In this document: piece by piece, positions 33,992 to 43,510 of the stretch
Numbering within the stretch: the first letter of the stretch is position 1
How the letters are laid out: each line of letters begins with the position of its first letter
Origin: Flavobacteriaceae bacterium
GTDB lineage: Bacteria; Bacteroidota; Bacteroidia; Flavobacteriales; Flavobacteriaceae
Direction: 5' to 3'
DNA length: 51,193 nucleotides
Assembly (NCBI GenBank): GCA_002862805.1
Contig: PKEA01000060.1
Location: 1 to 51,193, forward strand
Notes under the pieces: generated by a model
Database searches by the model: none
Told to the model about the DNA's origin: nothing
What the model saw: only the letters and a program-made list of their open reading frames with translations
Translations under genes and position numbers: made by a program

Positions 33992-34960
33992 TTAACAATT
34001 GTTCTTAAATATAGTTTTTAGTTTCAGTATAGAAATGAAATTTAGAGGGAATTCTAAAAATACGTGCGCCATACTTAGTATATATAACCATTTTAAGCCA
34101 AGGTTGTAATTATAAAAATATAGAATTATAGATGTAATCCATAGAATTATAATTATTATTAGTTTTAGCCTTGATGTATGATGCCATTGAATAATTAATG
34201 TTTTTGAGAACCAATTGAAATAATGGTAAGTATAAGAAAAAGCTATAAATCGCATTACTTGAATACCAATATTCGAAAAATACACATCATTTTTTGTGGT
34301 AGTTGAAAATTGATTACTATGTGTAATTATTTTTTGATTTAGTTTTTCAAATGAGTGATAGTTGTTCTGAATTTGTTCTGTAACAACAGAAAAATTAAAA
34401 TTTATTGGAATGAGTAAAAGTGCTAAAGCAGATACAATGAAAATTACTAATGAAATTTTACCAGTTACACCTTTCTCTTTTAATGTACCAATTAAAATGA
34501 ACAATCCTGTAAAAATAAATACATGGATTAATGTTGGTAAAAACATGGAGAAAGTAATGTTAAATTTATTGTCGAAATAATAAAAGAATACAAAACCAAT
34601 TATTATTGATATAGTATTGAATATAATTTTTGATTTTAACTCCTTGAAATAAACCATACCGAAACTTGAGGTAAAAGCTATAAAGATAAATACCGCTAAA
34701 TATTTTCTCAAATAATAGGATAAGGGTGAAAATAGAGCAATTGATATAAGGCACAAGATTAAAATATGAACATAATAATCTTTCTTTTGTGTAGTGAAAT
34801 AGTTTTTTTTATGTAGCCAATTGATTTCAGTTAAGTAATGTAAAGGACCTAAAATTGCGTAAACAATTAAAAATAATTCAAAAGGAAATAGAAATGCAAA
34901 ACAAAAAGAGAACAGCATCAAAAAAATATTAATGATGTTTATTTTGGTAACATTTTTCAT
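33992..34960 (-). CDS. Polytopic membrane protein of unknown function
   Basis: 322 residues with roughly eight to ten hydrophobic helices and a short C-terminal basic tail; I do not recognise the family. The helices carry several conspicuous His residues next to aromatics: GPLHYLTEINWLHKKNYF early, TLIHVFIF in the middle, then SYTYHYFNWFSKTLIIQWHH, and AHVFLEFPLNF late. This suggests a possible metal or haem site in the membrane, which is inference only. Its start codon begins directly after the stop codon of the T9SS cargo gene (34960 and 34961), so translation is probably coupled and the two proteins may work together. Confidence 0.7.
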   Translation of the reverse strand: MKNVTKINIINIFLMLFSFCFAFLFPFELFLIVYAILGPLHYLTEINWLHKKNYFTTQKKDYYVHILILCLISIALFSPLSYYLRKYLAVFIFIAFTSSFGMVYFKELKSKIIFNTISIIIGFVFFYYFDNKFNITFSMFLPTLIHVFIFTGLFILIGTLKEKGVTGKISLVIFIVSALALLLIPINFNFSVVTEQIQNNYHSFEKLNQKIITHSNQFSTTTKNDVYFSNIGIQVMRFIAFSYTYHYFNWFSKTLIIQWHHTSRLKLIIIIILWITSIILYFYNYNLGLKWLYILSMAHVFLEFPLNFISILKLKTIFKNNC

Positions 34961-36751
34961 TTATCTCGTAAGGTATAAATAACCAGTTAAGGGTTCATTA
35001 TAATCTGGATCATTTAGGTAAAGAATATAGTAGTAAGTTCCATCAGGAGCATCATCTGGTCCAACTGATTTTTTAACTTTTCCATCCCAATCAGGCATGC
35101 TGTTATCACCAGTCCAAATGTGTTTTCCCCAGCGGTTGTATATTTCTAATTTAAAATTAACAAAAATATCGCGTAAGCCTTCAATATAGAAACTATCATT
35201 TAATCCGTCATTGTTTGCTGAAATAGCATTAAATACTTCTGGCGGACAGTTTCTTGTTCTTAGATTAAAAGAAGTTAAGCTATAACAAAATTCATTTTCA
35301 ATTCTCACAAAAATTTCTTTTGGAGTAGTGATAGCTTCAAAATTAGTAGTATTGAAAATTTCATTATTATTTAAAAAGGCATCGTTATAACTTTCATGAA
35401 AAGTAACACTCTGAGATGAATCACTCTTTACCAATTCTTCATAATTTGAAAAATCAAATATTCCTTTGGTTAAACCTAAGTTACATGATAACAAATCTTC
35501 TAAATAATTAAAAGTAGGTGGTAATTTTAATTCAATAACGGTTTCAAATTCATTATTTGTTTCTACAAGTTCAGTAACAATTCCTGATCTTGTTCCATTA
35601 TCGTCTACAACAGCAGTAAGTGTAAAAGGGCTTGAAATAGCATTAGGAATATTTAATATAATAGTATTGTTTTCATTTCCGCCAATTGGTATGTCGTTTT
35701 GAGTATAAAAAGTGCCTAGTAATGTATTTTGAGTATAAAAAGTAATTGGTGTATTAGCAGGTAAAAAATCAGTACTATTAACGTTGTAAACAGTATAGTT
35801 TAGTTCTATATAACCTGTATTACATTCTGAAATGTAATTATTTAAAACAATAGTAGCATCGGGTAATTGACTGTTTAGTTTAGTTACAATTGCATTAATC
35901 ATTACATAATCTTGATCTGAAGTTAATGAAATATCGGCAGTTGTGTCACCAATTTGGATGTTATTTTGAATAGTATAAATGTCTAAATCCATGTTGAATA
36001 AAGAGTTTGAACCTGTTACACTATTAGTACTGTTAAAAGCATTGTTACTTGGGTTTAGCGGAGGGTTACTTAATACACTTCCGTTAATGGTTAGTGACTC
36101 ATTATTCGCAATTCCAACATCGCCTTCCCAAGCTAAGAAACCAATTTTAGCATCAAAATTATCTATAACGTTTAAGCTGTTTAGCGAAATATCAATTCTA
36201 TCAGGAACAGCTTGCATTCCATCGTAAATATTCAATTGATTTAAGGGTAAAGCATCGTTTTGATAAACCACAATAATTGCCCAACCTCCAAAATTAGTTC
36301 TGTTTTGAAAATATTGAGGAATTTCAGCTGTTAAATCTAAATCAGAAAGTGTGTAAGTTCCATTTCCTGTGGCTTGTACTTGAGCAGTAATATCTTTAAA
36401 TGCACTAAAATGTGGCCAACCAGAACTAGCTTGAATAATTGAAAACGTCCTATCAGGAGTTATATCAATTCCATTTAATTGTACATTAAAATCTCCGGTT
36501 CCACAACCTGCCCAGTATAAATAAGCTCGTTCAATAACATCAGTTGAAGCTAAATTTAAATCTGCGGAAGAACTTGTAAGAATTGTAGGTGAAGACATAA
36601 ACGAATTTTCATTGGTATTTAAAGTATTACCAACAAATGTAAAGTCATAACGTCCATTAATTTGTGTATATAATGAAATATCCTGTGCAAAAAACGAGAC
36701 AGGAATTAGTAGGCAAAATAAAAAAAGGATAAGAGTAATTTTTTTTATCAT
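34961..36751 (-). CDS. T9SS type B sorting domain protein (gliding-motility-associated C-terminal domain)
   Basis: A 596-residue cell-surface or secreted protein. It has signal peptide MIKKITLILFLFCLLIPVSFFAQ; an N-terminal half with an ERAYLYWAGCGTGDFNV block and FGGWAIIVVYQNDALPL (DUF3344-like in feel); then a CARDB-like segment around GYIELNYTVYNVNST; and a C-terminal type B sorting domain: CPPEVFNAISANNDGLNDSF, EIYNRWGKHIWTGDN, DWDGKV and DAPDGTYYYIL with a final TGYLYLTR. That tail targets proteins through the type IX system. Adhesin-like surface use is likely. The unknown membrane protein is read directly after it. Confidence 0.88.
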   Translation of the reverse strand: MIKKITLILFLFCLLIPVSFFAQDISLYTQINGRYDFTFVGNTLNTNENSFMSSPTILTSSSADLNLASTDVIERAYLYWAGCGTGDFNVQLNGIDITPDRTFSIIQASSGWPHFSAFKDITAQVQATGNGTYTLSDLDLTAEIPQYFQNRTNFGGWAIIVVYQNDALPLNQLNIYDGMQAVPDRIDISLNSLNVIDNFDAKIGFLAWEGDVGIANNESLTINGSVLSNPPLNPSNNAFNSTNSVTGSNSLFNMDLDIYTIQNNIQIGDTTADISLTSDQDYVMINAIVTKLNSQLPDATIVLNNYISECNTGYIELNYTVYNVNSTDFLPANTPITFYTQNTLLGTFYTQNDIPIGGNENNTIILNIPNAISSPFTLTAVVDDNGTRSGIVTELVETNNEFETVIELKLPPTFNYLEDLLSCNLGLTKGIFDFSNYEELVKSDSSQSVTFHESYNDAFLNNNEIFNTTNFEAITTPKEIFVRIENEFCYSLTSFNLRTRNCPPEVFNAISANNDGLNDSFYIEGLRDIFVNFKLEIYNRWGKHIWTGDNSMPDWDGKVKKSVGPDDAPDGTYYYILYLNDPDYNEPLTGYLYLTR

Positions 36752-36857
36752 GAAAAAATAAATATTTCAGTACCAATATAATGTTTTTTATTAGAAAATA
36801 GTAAAAACTACTGCTGAAGAATTAAAAAATTAGTAATTTTCCAAAAAATAATTTCTA

Positions 36858-37841
36858 TTGAATAACTATAGAGTTCATCGATATCAGTCAAGTCATTATA
36901 AGGATTGGAATACATTTGTAGCAAACGCAAAGAATGCAACATTTTTATTTCATAGAGACTTTATGGAATATCATAAAGATAGATTTGATGACTATTCATT
37001 GCTTATTTTTGATGTTAAAGATAAATTGGTTGCTGTTTTACCTGCGCATAAAGTTGAAAATATCTTACATTCTCATCAAGGATTAACTTATGGAGGACTA
37101 GTATTGAATGCGAAAGTGATTTTGTCAGATGTAATTTTAATTGTTAAAACGATTTTAGAGTTTTTGAACAAAAATCTTATAAGTAAGTTGCACTTAAAAA
37201 TTATTCCATCCATTTACAATAGTTTTCCATCTGATGAAATGGAATATGTTAGTTTCCTTTTGGATGCAAAACTAAATAGGAGAGATGCATTAGCTGTTTT
37301 AGAAATTTCAAATCAAGTTCCTGTTTCAAGAGTTCGAAAAAGAGGAATCGAAAAAGGAAAGTCAAATGGTTTATTAGTTAAAGAAGAGAATGATTTTACT
37401 TCATTTTGGAACGAACTATTGATTCCTAATTTAAAAGAGCGATATAATGCAAATCCTGTTCATTCTTTAACTGAAATTTCTTATTTAAAGTCAAAATTTC
37501 CTAATCAAATTAAACAATATAATGTTTATCAAGATGATAAAATAGTTGGTGGAGTTACAGTTTTTGTAACTGATAATGTGATTCATCCTCAATATATTTC
37601 GGGAAATAAAGCGTTCAATAACGAGCTTGGAGGATTAGACTTTTTGTATCATCATTTAATTAACGTAGTCTATAAAAATGAGAAATATTTCGACTTTGGA
37701 ATTTCAAATGAAAATCAAGGTAAACAAGTAAATGAAAGTTTGCATTATTGGAAAGAAAGCTTTGGAGCAAGAACAATTGTTCAAAATTTTTATGAAATTG
37801 AAACTAAAAACCATTCACTTTTAGACACTGTTTTAATATGA
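36858..37841 (+). CDS. FemAB/GNAT-like acyltransferase of the glycan cluster
   Basis: A 327-residue protein of the Acetyltransf_6 (FemAB-like) fold; it likely N-acylates an amino sugar. Seen: [19 protein letters not shown] at the start, [48 protein letters not shown] and [20 protein letters not shown] late, which repeats the FemAB pattern. The start is TTG 36858; no ATG precedes the conserved N-terminus. A TAATTTTC box (7 of 8 to TAnnTTTG) lies 16 nt before it. The stop overlaps the next gene's start (ATGA), coupling it to the FdtB-like aminotransferase, whose amino-sugar product is the natural acceptor. Confidence 0.75.
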   Translation: MNNYRVHRYQSSHYKDWNTFVANAKNATFLFHRDFMEYHKDRFDDYSLLIFDVKDKLVAVLPAHKVENILHSHQGLTYGGLVLNAKVILSDVILIVKTILEFLNKNLISKLHLKIIPSIYNSFPSDEMEYVSFLLDAKLNRRDALAVLEISNQVPVSRVRKRGIEKGKSNGLLVKEENDFTSFWNELLIPNLKERYNANPVHSLTEISYLKSKFPNQIKQYNVYQDDKIVGGVTVFVTDNVIHPQYISGNKAFNNELGGLDFLYHHLINVVYKNEKYFDFGISNENQGKQVNESLHYWKESFGARTIVQNFYEIETKNHSLLDTVLI

Positions 37842-38920
37842 TAAAATTCCTAGATTTAAAAAAAGTAAACCAAACTTTTGAGAGCGCTTTCAAACAAAAA
37901 ATGGAACAATTTTTAGAAGGTGGATGGTATATTTTAGGAAAGGAAGTAAAGCTTTTTGAAGAAAGTTTTGCGCAATATTGTGGAGCAAAACACTGCATTG
38001 GTGTTGGTAATGGTTTAGATGCTTTGGTTTTAATTTTAAAAGCCAATATTCATTTAGGGAAAATACAAAAAGGAGATGAAGTAATAGTTCCTTCAAATAC
38101 TTATATAGCGACTATTTTAGCAGTTCTTGAGGCTGATTTAGTTCCGGTTTTGGTTGAACCGAGATTAGAAACGTATAATTTAAATCCCGATTTAATTGAG
38201 GCTAAAATTACCTCTAAAACTAAAGCCATTTTACCGGTTCATTTATACGGTCAATTGTGTGAAATGGATAAAATAAATGCTATTGCTAAAAAACACAATT
38301 TATTAGTTATTGAAGATGCTGCTCAAGCTCATGGAGCCCAAGGAAATAGTAATCAAAACATAAAAGCATATAGCTTTTATCCAGGAAAAAATTTAGGTGC
38401 TCTTGGCGATGCTGGTGCCATTACCACAAATGATGATGAATTGGCTGAGGTTTTATTTTCACTTCGAAATTACGGTTCTAAAGTAAAATATGAAAATGAA
38501 TTAATTGGAGTTAATTCTCGTTTAGACGAATTGCAAGCTGCTTTTTTAAATGTAAAATTACCAGAACTTGATAAAGAAAATCAAATTCGTAGAGAAATTG
38601 CAAAACGCTATTTAACTGAAATAAAAAACGAAAAAATAATTCTTCCTTTTTGGGACTATTCAGAGATTCATGTTTTTCATTTGTTTGTCATTCGAACAAA
38701 AAACAGAAATGATTTAAAAGAATATTTACTTAAAAACGGAATTGAAACAATGATTCACTATCCAATTCCACCACACAAACAAAAAGCGTTAAAAGATTGG
38801 AATGTTTTGTCTTATCCTATCTCAGAGAAAATTCATGATGAGGTATTAAGTATTCCTTTAAACGGAACTTTGACGGAAGCAGAAATCAATAAAATCATTA
38901 CCACTTTAAATAACTACTAA
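37838..38920 (+). CDS. fdtB: DegT/DnrJ/EryC1 sugar aminotransferase, FdtB-like
   Basis: PLP-dependent transamination of a dTDP-3-keto-6-deoxyhexose to the 3-amino sugar, cytoplasmic. The 360 residues are the full family length: [51 protein letters not shown] with the PLP Lys, and [21 protein letters not shown] assign FdtB-type activity, not a 4-aminotransferase, because an FdtA-like isomerase (43488) and an adjacent acyltransferase are present; specificity is inferred. It overlaps the acyltransferase stop by 4 nt and lies 1 nt before wzx. Confidence 0.85.
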   Translation: MIKFLDLKKVNQTFESAFKQKMEQFLEGGWYILGKEVKLFEESFAQYCGAKHCIGVGNGLDALVLILKANIHLGKIQKGDEVIVPSNTYIATILAVLEADLVPVLVEPRLETYNLNPDLIEAKITSKTKAILPVHLYGQLCEMDKINAIAKKHNLLVIEDAAQAHGAQGNSNQNIKAYSFYPGKNLGALGDAGAITTNDDELAEVLFSLRNYGSKVKYENELIGVNSRLDELQAAFLNVKLPELDKENQIRREIAKRYLTEIKNEKIILPFWDYSEIHVFHLFVIRTKNRNDLKEYLLKNGIETMIHYPIPPHKQKALKDWNVLSYPISEKIHDEVLSIPLNGTLTEAEINKIITTLNNY

Positions 38921-38921
38921 T

Positions 38922-40196
38922 TTGAATTGGATTAAAAATATAGCAAAATCACCTTTGTTTAAAATCGCGAGTTTTAATAGCGCAAGTCTATTGGTTCGAA
39001 TTTTCACAGGTTTACTTTCTTCAAAAGCAATTGCTTATTTTATTGGTCCATCTGGAATGGCTTTAATGGGAAATTTCAGAAATTTTAGTTCCACTCTAGA
39101 AGCTGTTGGAATTTTAGGTTTTCAAAATGGAATTGTTAAAACGGTTGCAGAAAATCAAGAAGATAAAAACAAAGTATATTCTTTATTGACGACTGTTTTT
39201 TACACTTTATTAATTACTTCTTTATTAGTTAGTTTTACTGTCTTAATAGGTTCAAGTTATTTTTTAACTTCTATTTTAAATGGAAATGAAACGTATTTAT
39301 TAGCGTTACAAATCTTGGCTTTTTCAATTCCATTCTCAATATTGCATTTGTTTTTTGTTTCTGTAATTAATGGACTCAGTTTATATAAAAATGTAATTAC
39401 GATAACTATTTTTAGTTATATAGCCGGACTCTTAATTTCGGTTTTCCTAATGTGGAAGTTTACCGTTTTGGGAGCAATGATTTCGGTGTCGATTGTTTCG
39501 TTTTTATTATTCTGTTTTTCAGGTTTTTATTTCTTAAAGCAATTTTCATTGCAAGAAGTTTTAAATATTCAACATTTTGATTTTAATCAAATTAAAAAAG
39601 TATTTGTTTTTGCTTCAATGACTTTGTTTTCTTCTATTTTAACACCAGTTGTATACATTTATATTCGAAAATTAATCATTTCAGCACAATCAATTGAAGC
39701 AGCCGGATATTATGAAGCGATGAGTAGAATTTCGAGCTTTTACATGATGTTTATTACTACTTTAGTCAGTTTGTATTATTTACCAGAGCTCTCTAAAACA
39801 GCATCTTTGCAAGAAAATAGGCCGTTAGTTCAGCAGTTTTACAAAACTATTTTACCATTATTTAGTGTTGGTTTAATTCTTATGTATTTTTTAAAAGATA
39901 TTGTAATTTTAGTTCTATTTACCAAAGATTTCTCAGCAGTTTCAAATTTGTTTTTTTGGCAATTATTAGGTGATTTTTTTAGAGCAGCAGCGTTAATTTT
40001 AGCCATACAGTTTTTTGCTAAAAAGTTGGTTAAACCTTATTTTATTACCGAAATAATTTCGTTTACCATTTTAATTTTTTCGAGTTATTTTGGAATTCAA
40101 ATTTTTGGTGTAGAAGGTGCTGTTATGGCTTACGCTGTTACTTATTTTTTATACTTTATTGTTGTTAGTATTTATTTTAGAAAAATGATGATTTAA
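38922..40196 (+). CDS. wzx: O-antigen flippase (Wzx-type)
   Basis: 424 residues with about 12 membrane helices; it flips the undecaprenyl-linked repeat unit to the periplasmic face. The conserved start is LFKIASFNSASLLVRIFTGL, then KAIAYFIGPSGMALMGNFRN, typical of O-antigen translocases of this subgroup, followed by regular hydrophobic helices with a YEAMSRISSFYMMF loop in the middle. The start is TTG 38922, 1 nt after the fdtB stop. No Wzy-like polymerase is obvious in the cluster; it may lie outside the window. Next is the GT-C protein, whose ATG directly follows this stop. Confidence 0.85.
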   Translation: MNWIKNIAKSPLFKIASFNSASLLVRIFTGLLSSKAIAYFIGPSGMALMGNFRNFSSTLEAVGILGFQNGIVKTVAENQEDKNKVYSLLTTVFYTLLITSLLVSFTVLIGSSYFLTSILNGNETYLLALQILAFSIPFSILHLFFVSVINGLSLYKNVITITIFSYIAGLLISVFLMWKFTVLGAMISVSIVSFLLFCFSGFYFLKQFSLQEVLNIQHFDFNQIKKVFVFASMTLFSSILTPVVYIYIRKLIISAQSIEAAGYYEAMSRISSFYMMFITTLVSLYYLPELSKTASLQENRPLVQQFYKTILPLFSVGLILMYFLKDIVILVLFTKDFSAVSNLFFWQLLGDFFRAAALILAIQFFAKKLVKPYFITEIISFTILIFSSYFGIQIFGVEGAVMAYAVTYFLYFIVVSIYFRKMMI

Positions 40197-41531
40197 ATGA
40201 AACATTTAAATAAAATAATTCAGTTTTTAAATCAAAAAGAAGTTAAGTTGTTACTTCTTATTGGATTTTTGTTTCGTACTTTATTGTTTTTAATGTACTT
40301 AAAAATCACTAAAGTTCCTGACAGTTGGAGTTATATGGAATTATCTGAATATATTCTAAAATTAGATTTCTCAGGATATATTGGTTGGAGAAGTCCAGGT
40401 TATCCAATTTTAATTGCTTTGGCTTTTGGAACTATGAAAATTACAATGTTGTACCAGTTTTTAATAGGACTCTTTACAATATGTTTTTGGTATGCCACTT
40501 TAATAGAACTACAGTTTTCAAAAAGACAAAGCTTTTGGTTTGTTTTACTTATAAACAGTCTACTATGTTATTTCTTTTTTGAAACTTCTATTTTAGTTGA
40601 AGCTTTTGTAGTGTTTATTTTCAGTATAATCTTTTGGATGCTTTCAAAAAAGTATTTAGAAGAGCCTACATTAATACAATTAGTCTTAATCAGTTTATTG
40701 TTAGGTTTTCTTGTATTAATAAAACCATTTTATGCTTATGTATCTTTTTTATTTTATGGTTTATATGCTTTAAAATCATTTAGTTTTAAGAAAATTATTA
40801 ATAGACGCATTATAATCTTGATTTTTCCGTTAATTGCTTATTTTGGATGGTCTTATGTAAATAAATTGAACACAGGCTATTTTGTTTCAACTACTTATTT
40901 TGGTTTAAATATTTCTCAAAATTGTGTATATTTTGTAGAGAAAGCTCCCGAAAAATATAAATGGATTAAAGATCCTTATATTAAATATAGAGATGAAGCA
41001 ATAAAAGAAAATAAAGATGTTGCCATGTCTATTTGGTATGCTTATAATGATAGCGTTTTTAATAAATATTATAATAATTTCCCCGATTTATCTAATGAGT
41101 TAGGTAAGTTTGGAAAAGAAACAATTGAAAATAATCAAGCTGAATTTTTTGAACAAGTTATTTCAAAATCTTTTTTAGATTTCTGGAAAGTATTTGATAT
41201 GAAACCTTTTGTGAAATTTAATAATTCAAGTGTCGATTCTATAATTGGTTTTATATGGAAAATTCAAAGTTTCATTATTCAAATTTTTAAGATTGTTTTT
41301 ATTGGATTGATGTTTTTCTATTTTTATTTATTTCTTAAAAACCGAAGAATCACATTTGAATTGATAATTATTACACTTGTTTTTGCGAGTGCTGTTTTAC
41401 AAGCATTGGTAACCTTTGGAAATAATAGCAGATTTAGTTTTCCTTTTGAATTTGCAATGATTGTGGTTGTTTTACTGTTTGTAAAGAATCATATTAAAAG
41501 CCCCAGGTTTTTAAATAAGTATTTGCAATAG
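40197..41531 (+). CDS. Membrane glycosyltransferase of the GT-C type (dolichyl-phosphate mannosyltransferase-like)
   Basis: 444 residues, about 10 membrane helices. The N-terminal region has a DSWSYMELSEYIL loop with an early Asp-Ser (GT-C DxD-like) and GYIGWRSPGYPILIALAFG, as in GT39/ArnT-like enzymes that use a lipid-linked sugar. The late stretch is hydrophobic (LVFASAVLQALVTFGNNSRF). It may add a sugar to the glycan at the periplasmic face, or be the missing polymerase; the sequence alone does not settle it. Its ATG follows the wzx stop without a gap. Its 3' end overlaps the convergent GT4 gene by 38 nt. Confidence 0.7.
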   Translation: MKHLNKIIQFLNQKEVKLLLLIGFLFRTLLFLMYLKITKVPDSWSYMELSEYILKLDFSGYIGWRSPGYPILIALAFGTMKITMLYQFLIGLFTICFWYATLIELQFSKRQSFWFVLLINSLLCYFFFETSILVEAFVVFIFSIIFWMLSKKYLEEPTLIQLVLISLLLGFLVLIKPFYAYVSFLFYGLYALKSFSFKKIINRRIIILIFPLIAYFGWSYVNKLNTGYFVSTTYFGLNISQNCVYFVEKAPEKYKWIKDPYIKYRDEAIKENKDVAMSIWYAYNDSVFNKYYNNFPDLSNELGKFGKETIENNQAEFFEQVISKSFLDFWKVFDMKPFVKFNNSSVDSIIGFIWKIQSFIIQIFKIVFIGLMFFYFYLFLKNRRITFELIIITLVFASAVLQALVTFGNNSRFSFPFEFAMIVVVLLFVKNHIKSPRFLNKYLQ

Positions 41532-42636
41532 TTTTGTAATGATGTTTTTGTTCTATAAAAGTTTTTGCGTTTTTTGAAATTTCTAAAATTAAATCTGGGC
41601 TTTCAATTATCAAACTCAGGTTTTCAACAATGTCATTCACATCAGGAAGAGCATTTATGCAAACCTCATTTTCTTTTAAATCATAGTGTTGTAAAAATTC
41701 ACTTTCTGCACCTGTGAAAACCACTTTTCCTTTTGCCATAGCTTCTAAAGCATTATAACCTTGATCGTAAGCATATACTTGATCCAATAAAATATGTGCC
41801 TTATTATAAATAGAAATGTATTTGTTATAGGGAATATTTTCTGTTGTGATAATTTCAACTTTTTCTGGATATTTTTTTCGAATAATTTCTAATGCTTTTT
41901 CGAAAAACGGAATTCCTTTTTTAAGGTAACTCAATCTATTTATGCCTAAGAAAATAATAATTTTGTTTTCTATTTTTAAAGGCGAATACTCAATTTTATC
42001 AATGTTTATTGGATTAGGAATAAGCGTAGTTTGAAACCCCATTTGTTGCATTGGAATTTCATAATCTAAATCAGATGTAATTAGATTTTGACAATTTTCT
42101 TTTAACCAGTTAAACGTTTTTCGATATTCTGAAGTAATGTATTTCAAAGGAAAATTGAATTGTTTTTTAAGTGATTTATTTTCAAAATAAGGAGTCAAAA
42201 TAGAATATTTCATTTCTTTTTTTAACAAATATTCTATAAACGGAGCTTCATCTCCACATACTAATAAACTTCTCGATTTTATTTTGGTAAATAATTTTTT
42301 ATACAAAAAACGCGACAGAAAAGGGTAAGTTTCTAAAGCATCTGAATTAATCAATTGTACATGGTCAAAATCATTTAGTTTTGGAAGTAAAAAATAAAAT
42401 CGAATTGCTTTTTCAATCTTTTCAAAATTAACGGAAGTTACTTTACGAATACTTTTAAAAAGGAAATTGGCAATTTTGTTGTCGTTGCAAATTTTTGCAT
42501 TAATAAAATAATCTACAGGAAATTGTTTAAACTTATCGCCACAACCTACAATAATTACTTCATTACCCAATGAAACCAATCCTTCTTTTAAAGAATTATG
42601 CAGTCTGCTGTATTCACCAAGTAATAAAATTTTCAT
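41494..42636 (-). CDS. GT4-like glycosyltransferase
   Basis: A 380-residue GT-B-fold retaining glycosyltransferase with MKILLLGEYSRLHNSL at the start and the C-terminal donor site YNALEAMAKGKVVFTGAESE (E-x7-E-like). Central DEAPFIEYLLKKEMKYS and PFFEKALEIIRKKYPEKVEI fit the family. Likely adds a sugar to the same lipid-linked repeat unit as its neighbours, in the cytoplasm. It is the only minus-strand gene between 36858 and 43892, with a 38-nt tail overlap onto the GT-C gene and 49 nt from the divergent GT2. Specificity unknown. Confidence 0.8.
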   Translation of the reverse strand: MKILLLGEYSRLHNSLKEGLVSLGNEVIIVGCGDKFKQFPVDYFINAKICNDNKIANFLFKSIRKVTSVNFEKIEKAIRFYFLLPKLNDFDHVQLINSDALETYPFLSRFLYKKLFTKIKSRSLLVCGDEAPFIEYLLKKEMKYSILTPYFENKSLKKQFNFPLKYITSEYRKTFNWLKENCQNLITSDLDYEIPMQQMGFQTTLIPNPINIDKIEYSPLKIENKIIIFLGINRLSYLKKGIPFFEKALEIIRKKYPEKVEIITTENIPYNKYISIYNKAHILLDQVYAYDQGYNALEAMAKGKVVFTGAESEFLQHYDLKENEVCINALPDVNDIVENLSLIIESPDLILEISKNAKTFIEQKHHYKTIANTYLKTWGF

Positions 42637-42661
42637 TGATTTTTTCTATTTCTAATTTGTC

Positions 42662-42669
42662 TATCTTTG
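42662..42669 (+). promoter_or_regulatory. Promoter -7 box (TATCTTTG) for GT2-fdtA
   Basis: Exact TAnnTTTG match 16 nt before the TTG start of the GT2 gene. A TTG at 42636-42638 is 23 nt upstream of the box, longer than the usual spacing. Confidence 0.5.
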
Positions 42670-42685
42670 TGTAAAGATAACACAA

Positions 42686-43510
42686 TTGATAAAAACCTAT
42701 AATACATCAGATATTGAAATTTTAATTGCTACGATGAATCGAACAAATTTCGATTTTTTGCAGTCTATGTTTGTGTTTTCAGGTTTCTACAATTTTAATA
42801 TTTTAATTGTCAATCAAACTACTAAGGAAGAAATACTTGAATCAAATTATGAATCAGTAAAAGTTATCAATGTGTTTGAAAAAGGCTTGTCTAAAAGTAG
42901 AAATATTGCTCTTCAAAATTCAAGTAAAGACATTTTAGTTTTTACAGATGACGACGTTGTTTTTGATTTAAAATTCTCTGAAAAAATAATAAAAACATTT
43001 AATAAACGTAAAGATTTTGATGGCTTTCGTTTTCGTTTTAAAATAGAATCTGGTGGTTTTTCAAAAAAATATCCCGATAAATTTCAACCAAAGTTAAACT
43101 GGTTTGAAGTTTTAAATGCATCATCAATTGAGCTGATTTTTAAAAGAGAAAGTATTTATAATATTGTTTCTTTTGATGAAAATTTCGGATTAGGGAGTCT
43201 TATATCACTTGGTGAAGAAGCTGTTTTTTTGGCAGATGCAAAGAAGAAAAAACTAAAAATAGGATTTGTTCCTAAAACATTAACGATTCATAATAATAAA
43301 ACGACTTCTCAAGTTATTTCTAATGAATTAAAATATTTCAATCAAGGAGCAATTTTTTATCGTATTTTTAATAAAAAGTATTTATTTTGGGTGTTTTTAA
43401 AGTTGTTTTTTGATGTAAAACAAGGTAATATTGCTTTTTCAAATATTGGAAAATTATTAAATAAAGCTATAAAAGGGAAAAATAAATATGCGAAATATAT
43501 CAGACTGTAA
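42686..43510 (+). CDS. Family 2 glycosyltransferase
   Basis: 274 residues, GT-A fold: IEILIATMNRTNFDFL as the first strand and loop, KGLSKSRNIALQNSSKDILV, and FTDDDVVF as the metal-binding triad; the end is membrane-peripheral (YLFWVFLKLFFDVKQG). The start is TTG 42686; a later ATG (codon 17) would remove the first beta strand, so I keep TTG. It overlaps the FdtA-like gene by 23 nt, so the two are co-translated. Sugar specificity cannot be read, but the FdtA partner suggests a link to the 3-amino-6-deoxysugar. Confidence 0.85.
   Translation: MIKTYNTSDIEILIATMNRTNFDFLQSMFVFSGFYNFNILIVNQTTKEEILESNYESVKVINVFEKGLSKSRNIALQNSSKDILVFTDDDVVFDLKFSEKIIKTFNKRKDFDGFRFRFKIESGGFSKKYPDKFQPKLNWFEVLNASSIELIFKRESIYNIVSFDENFGLGSLISLGEEAVFLADAKKKKLKIGFVPKTLTIHNNKTTSQVISNELKYFNQGAIFYRIFNKKYLFWVFLKLFFDVKQGNIAFSNIGKLLNKAIKGKNKYAKYIRL

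Noticed and set aside
36774..36857. Terminator or strong promoter between the T9SS cargo gene and the FemAB-like gene
   Set aside because: Only a 7-of-8 -7 box (36834-36841) was found, with no hairpin; noted in the gene entry and not called separately.
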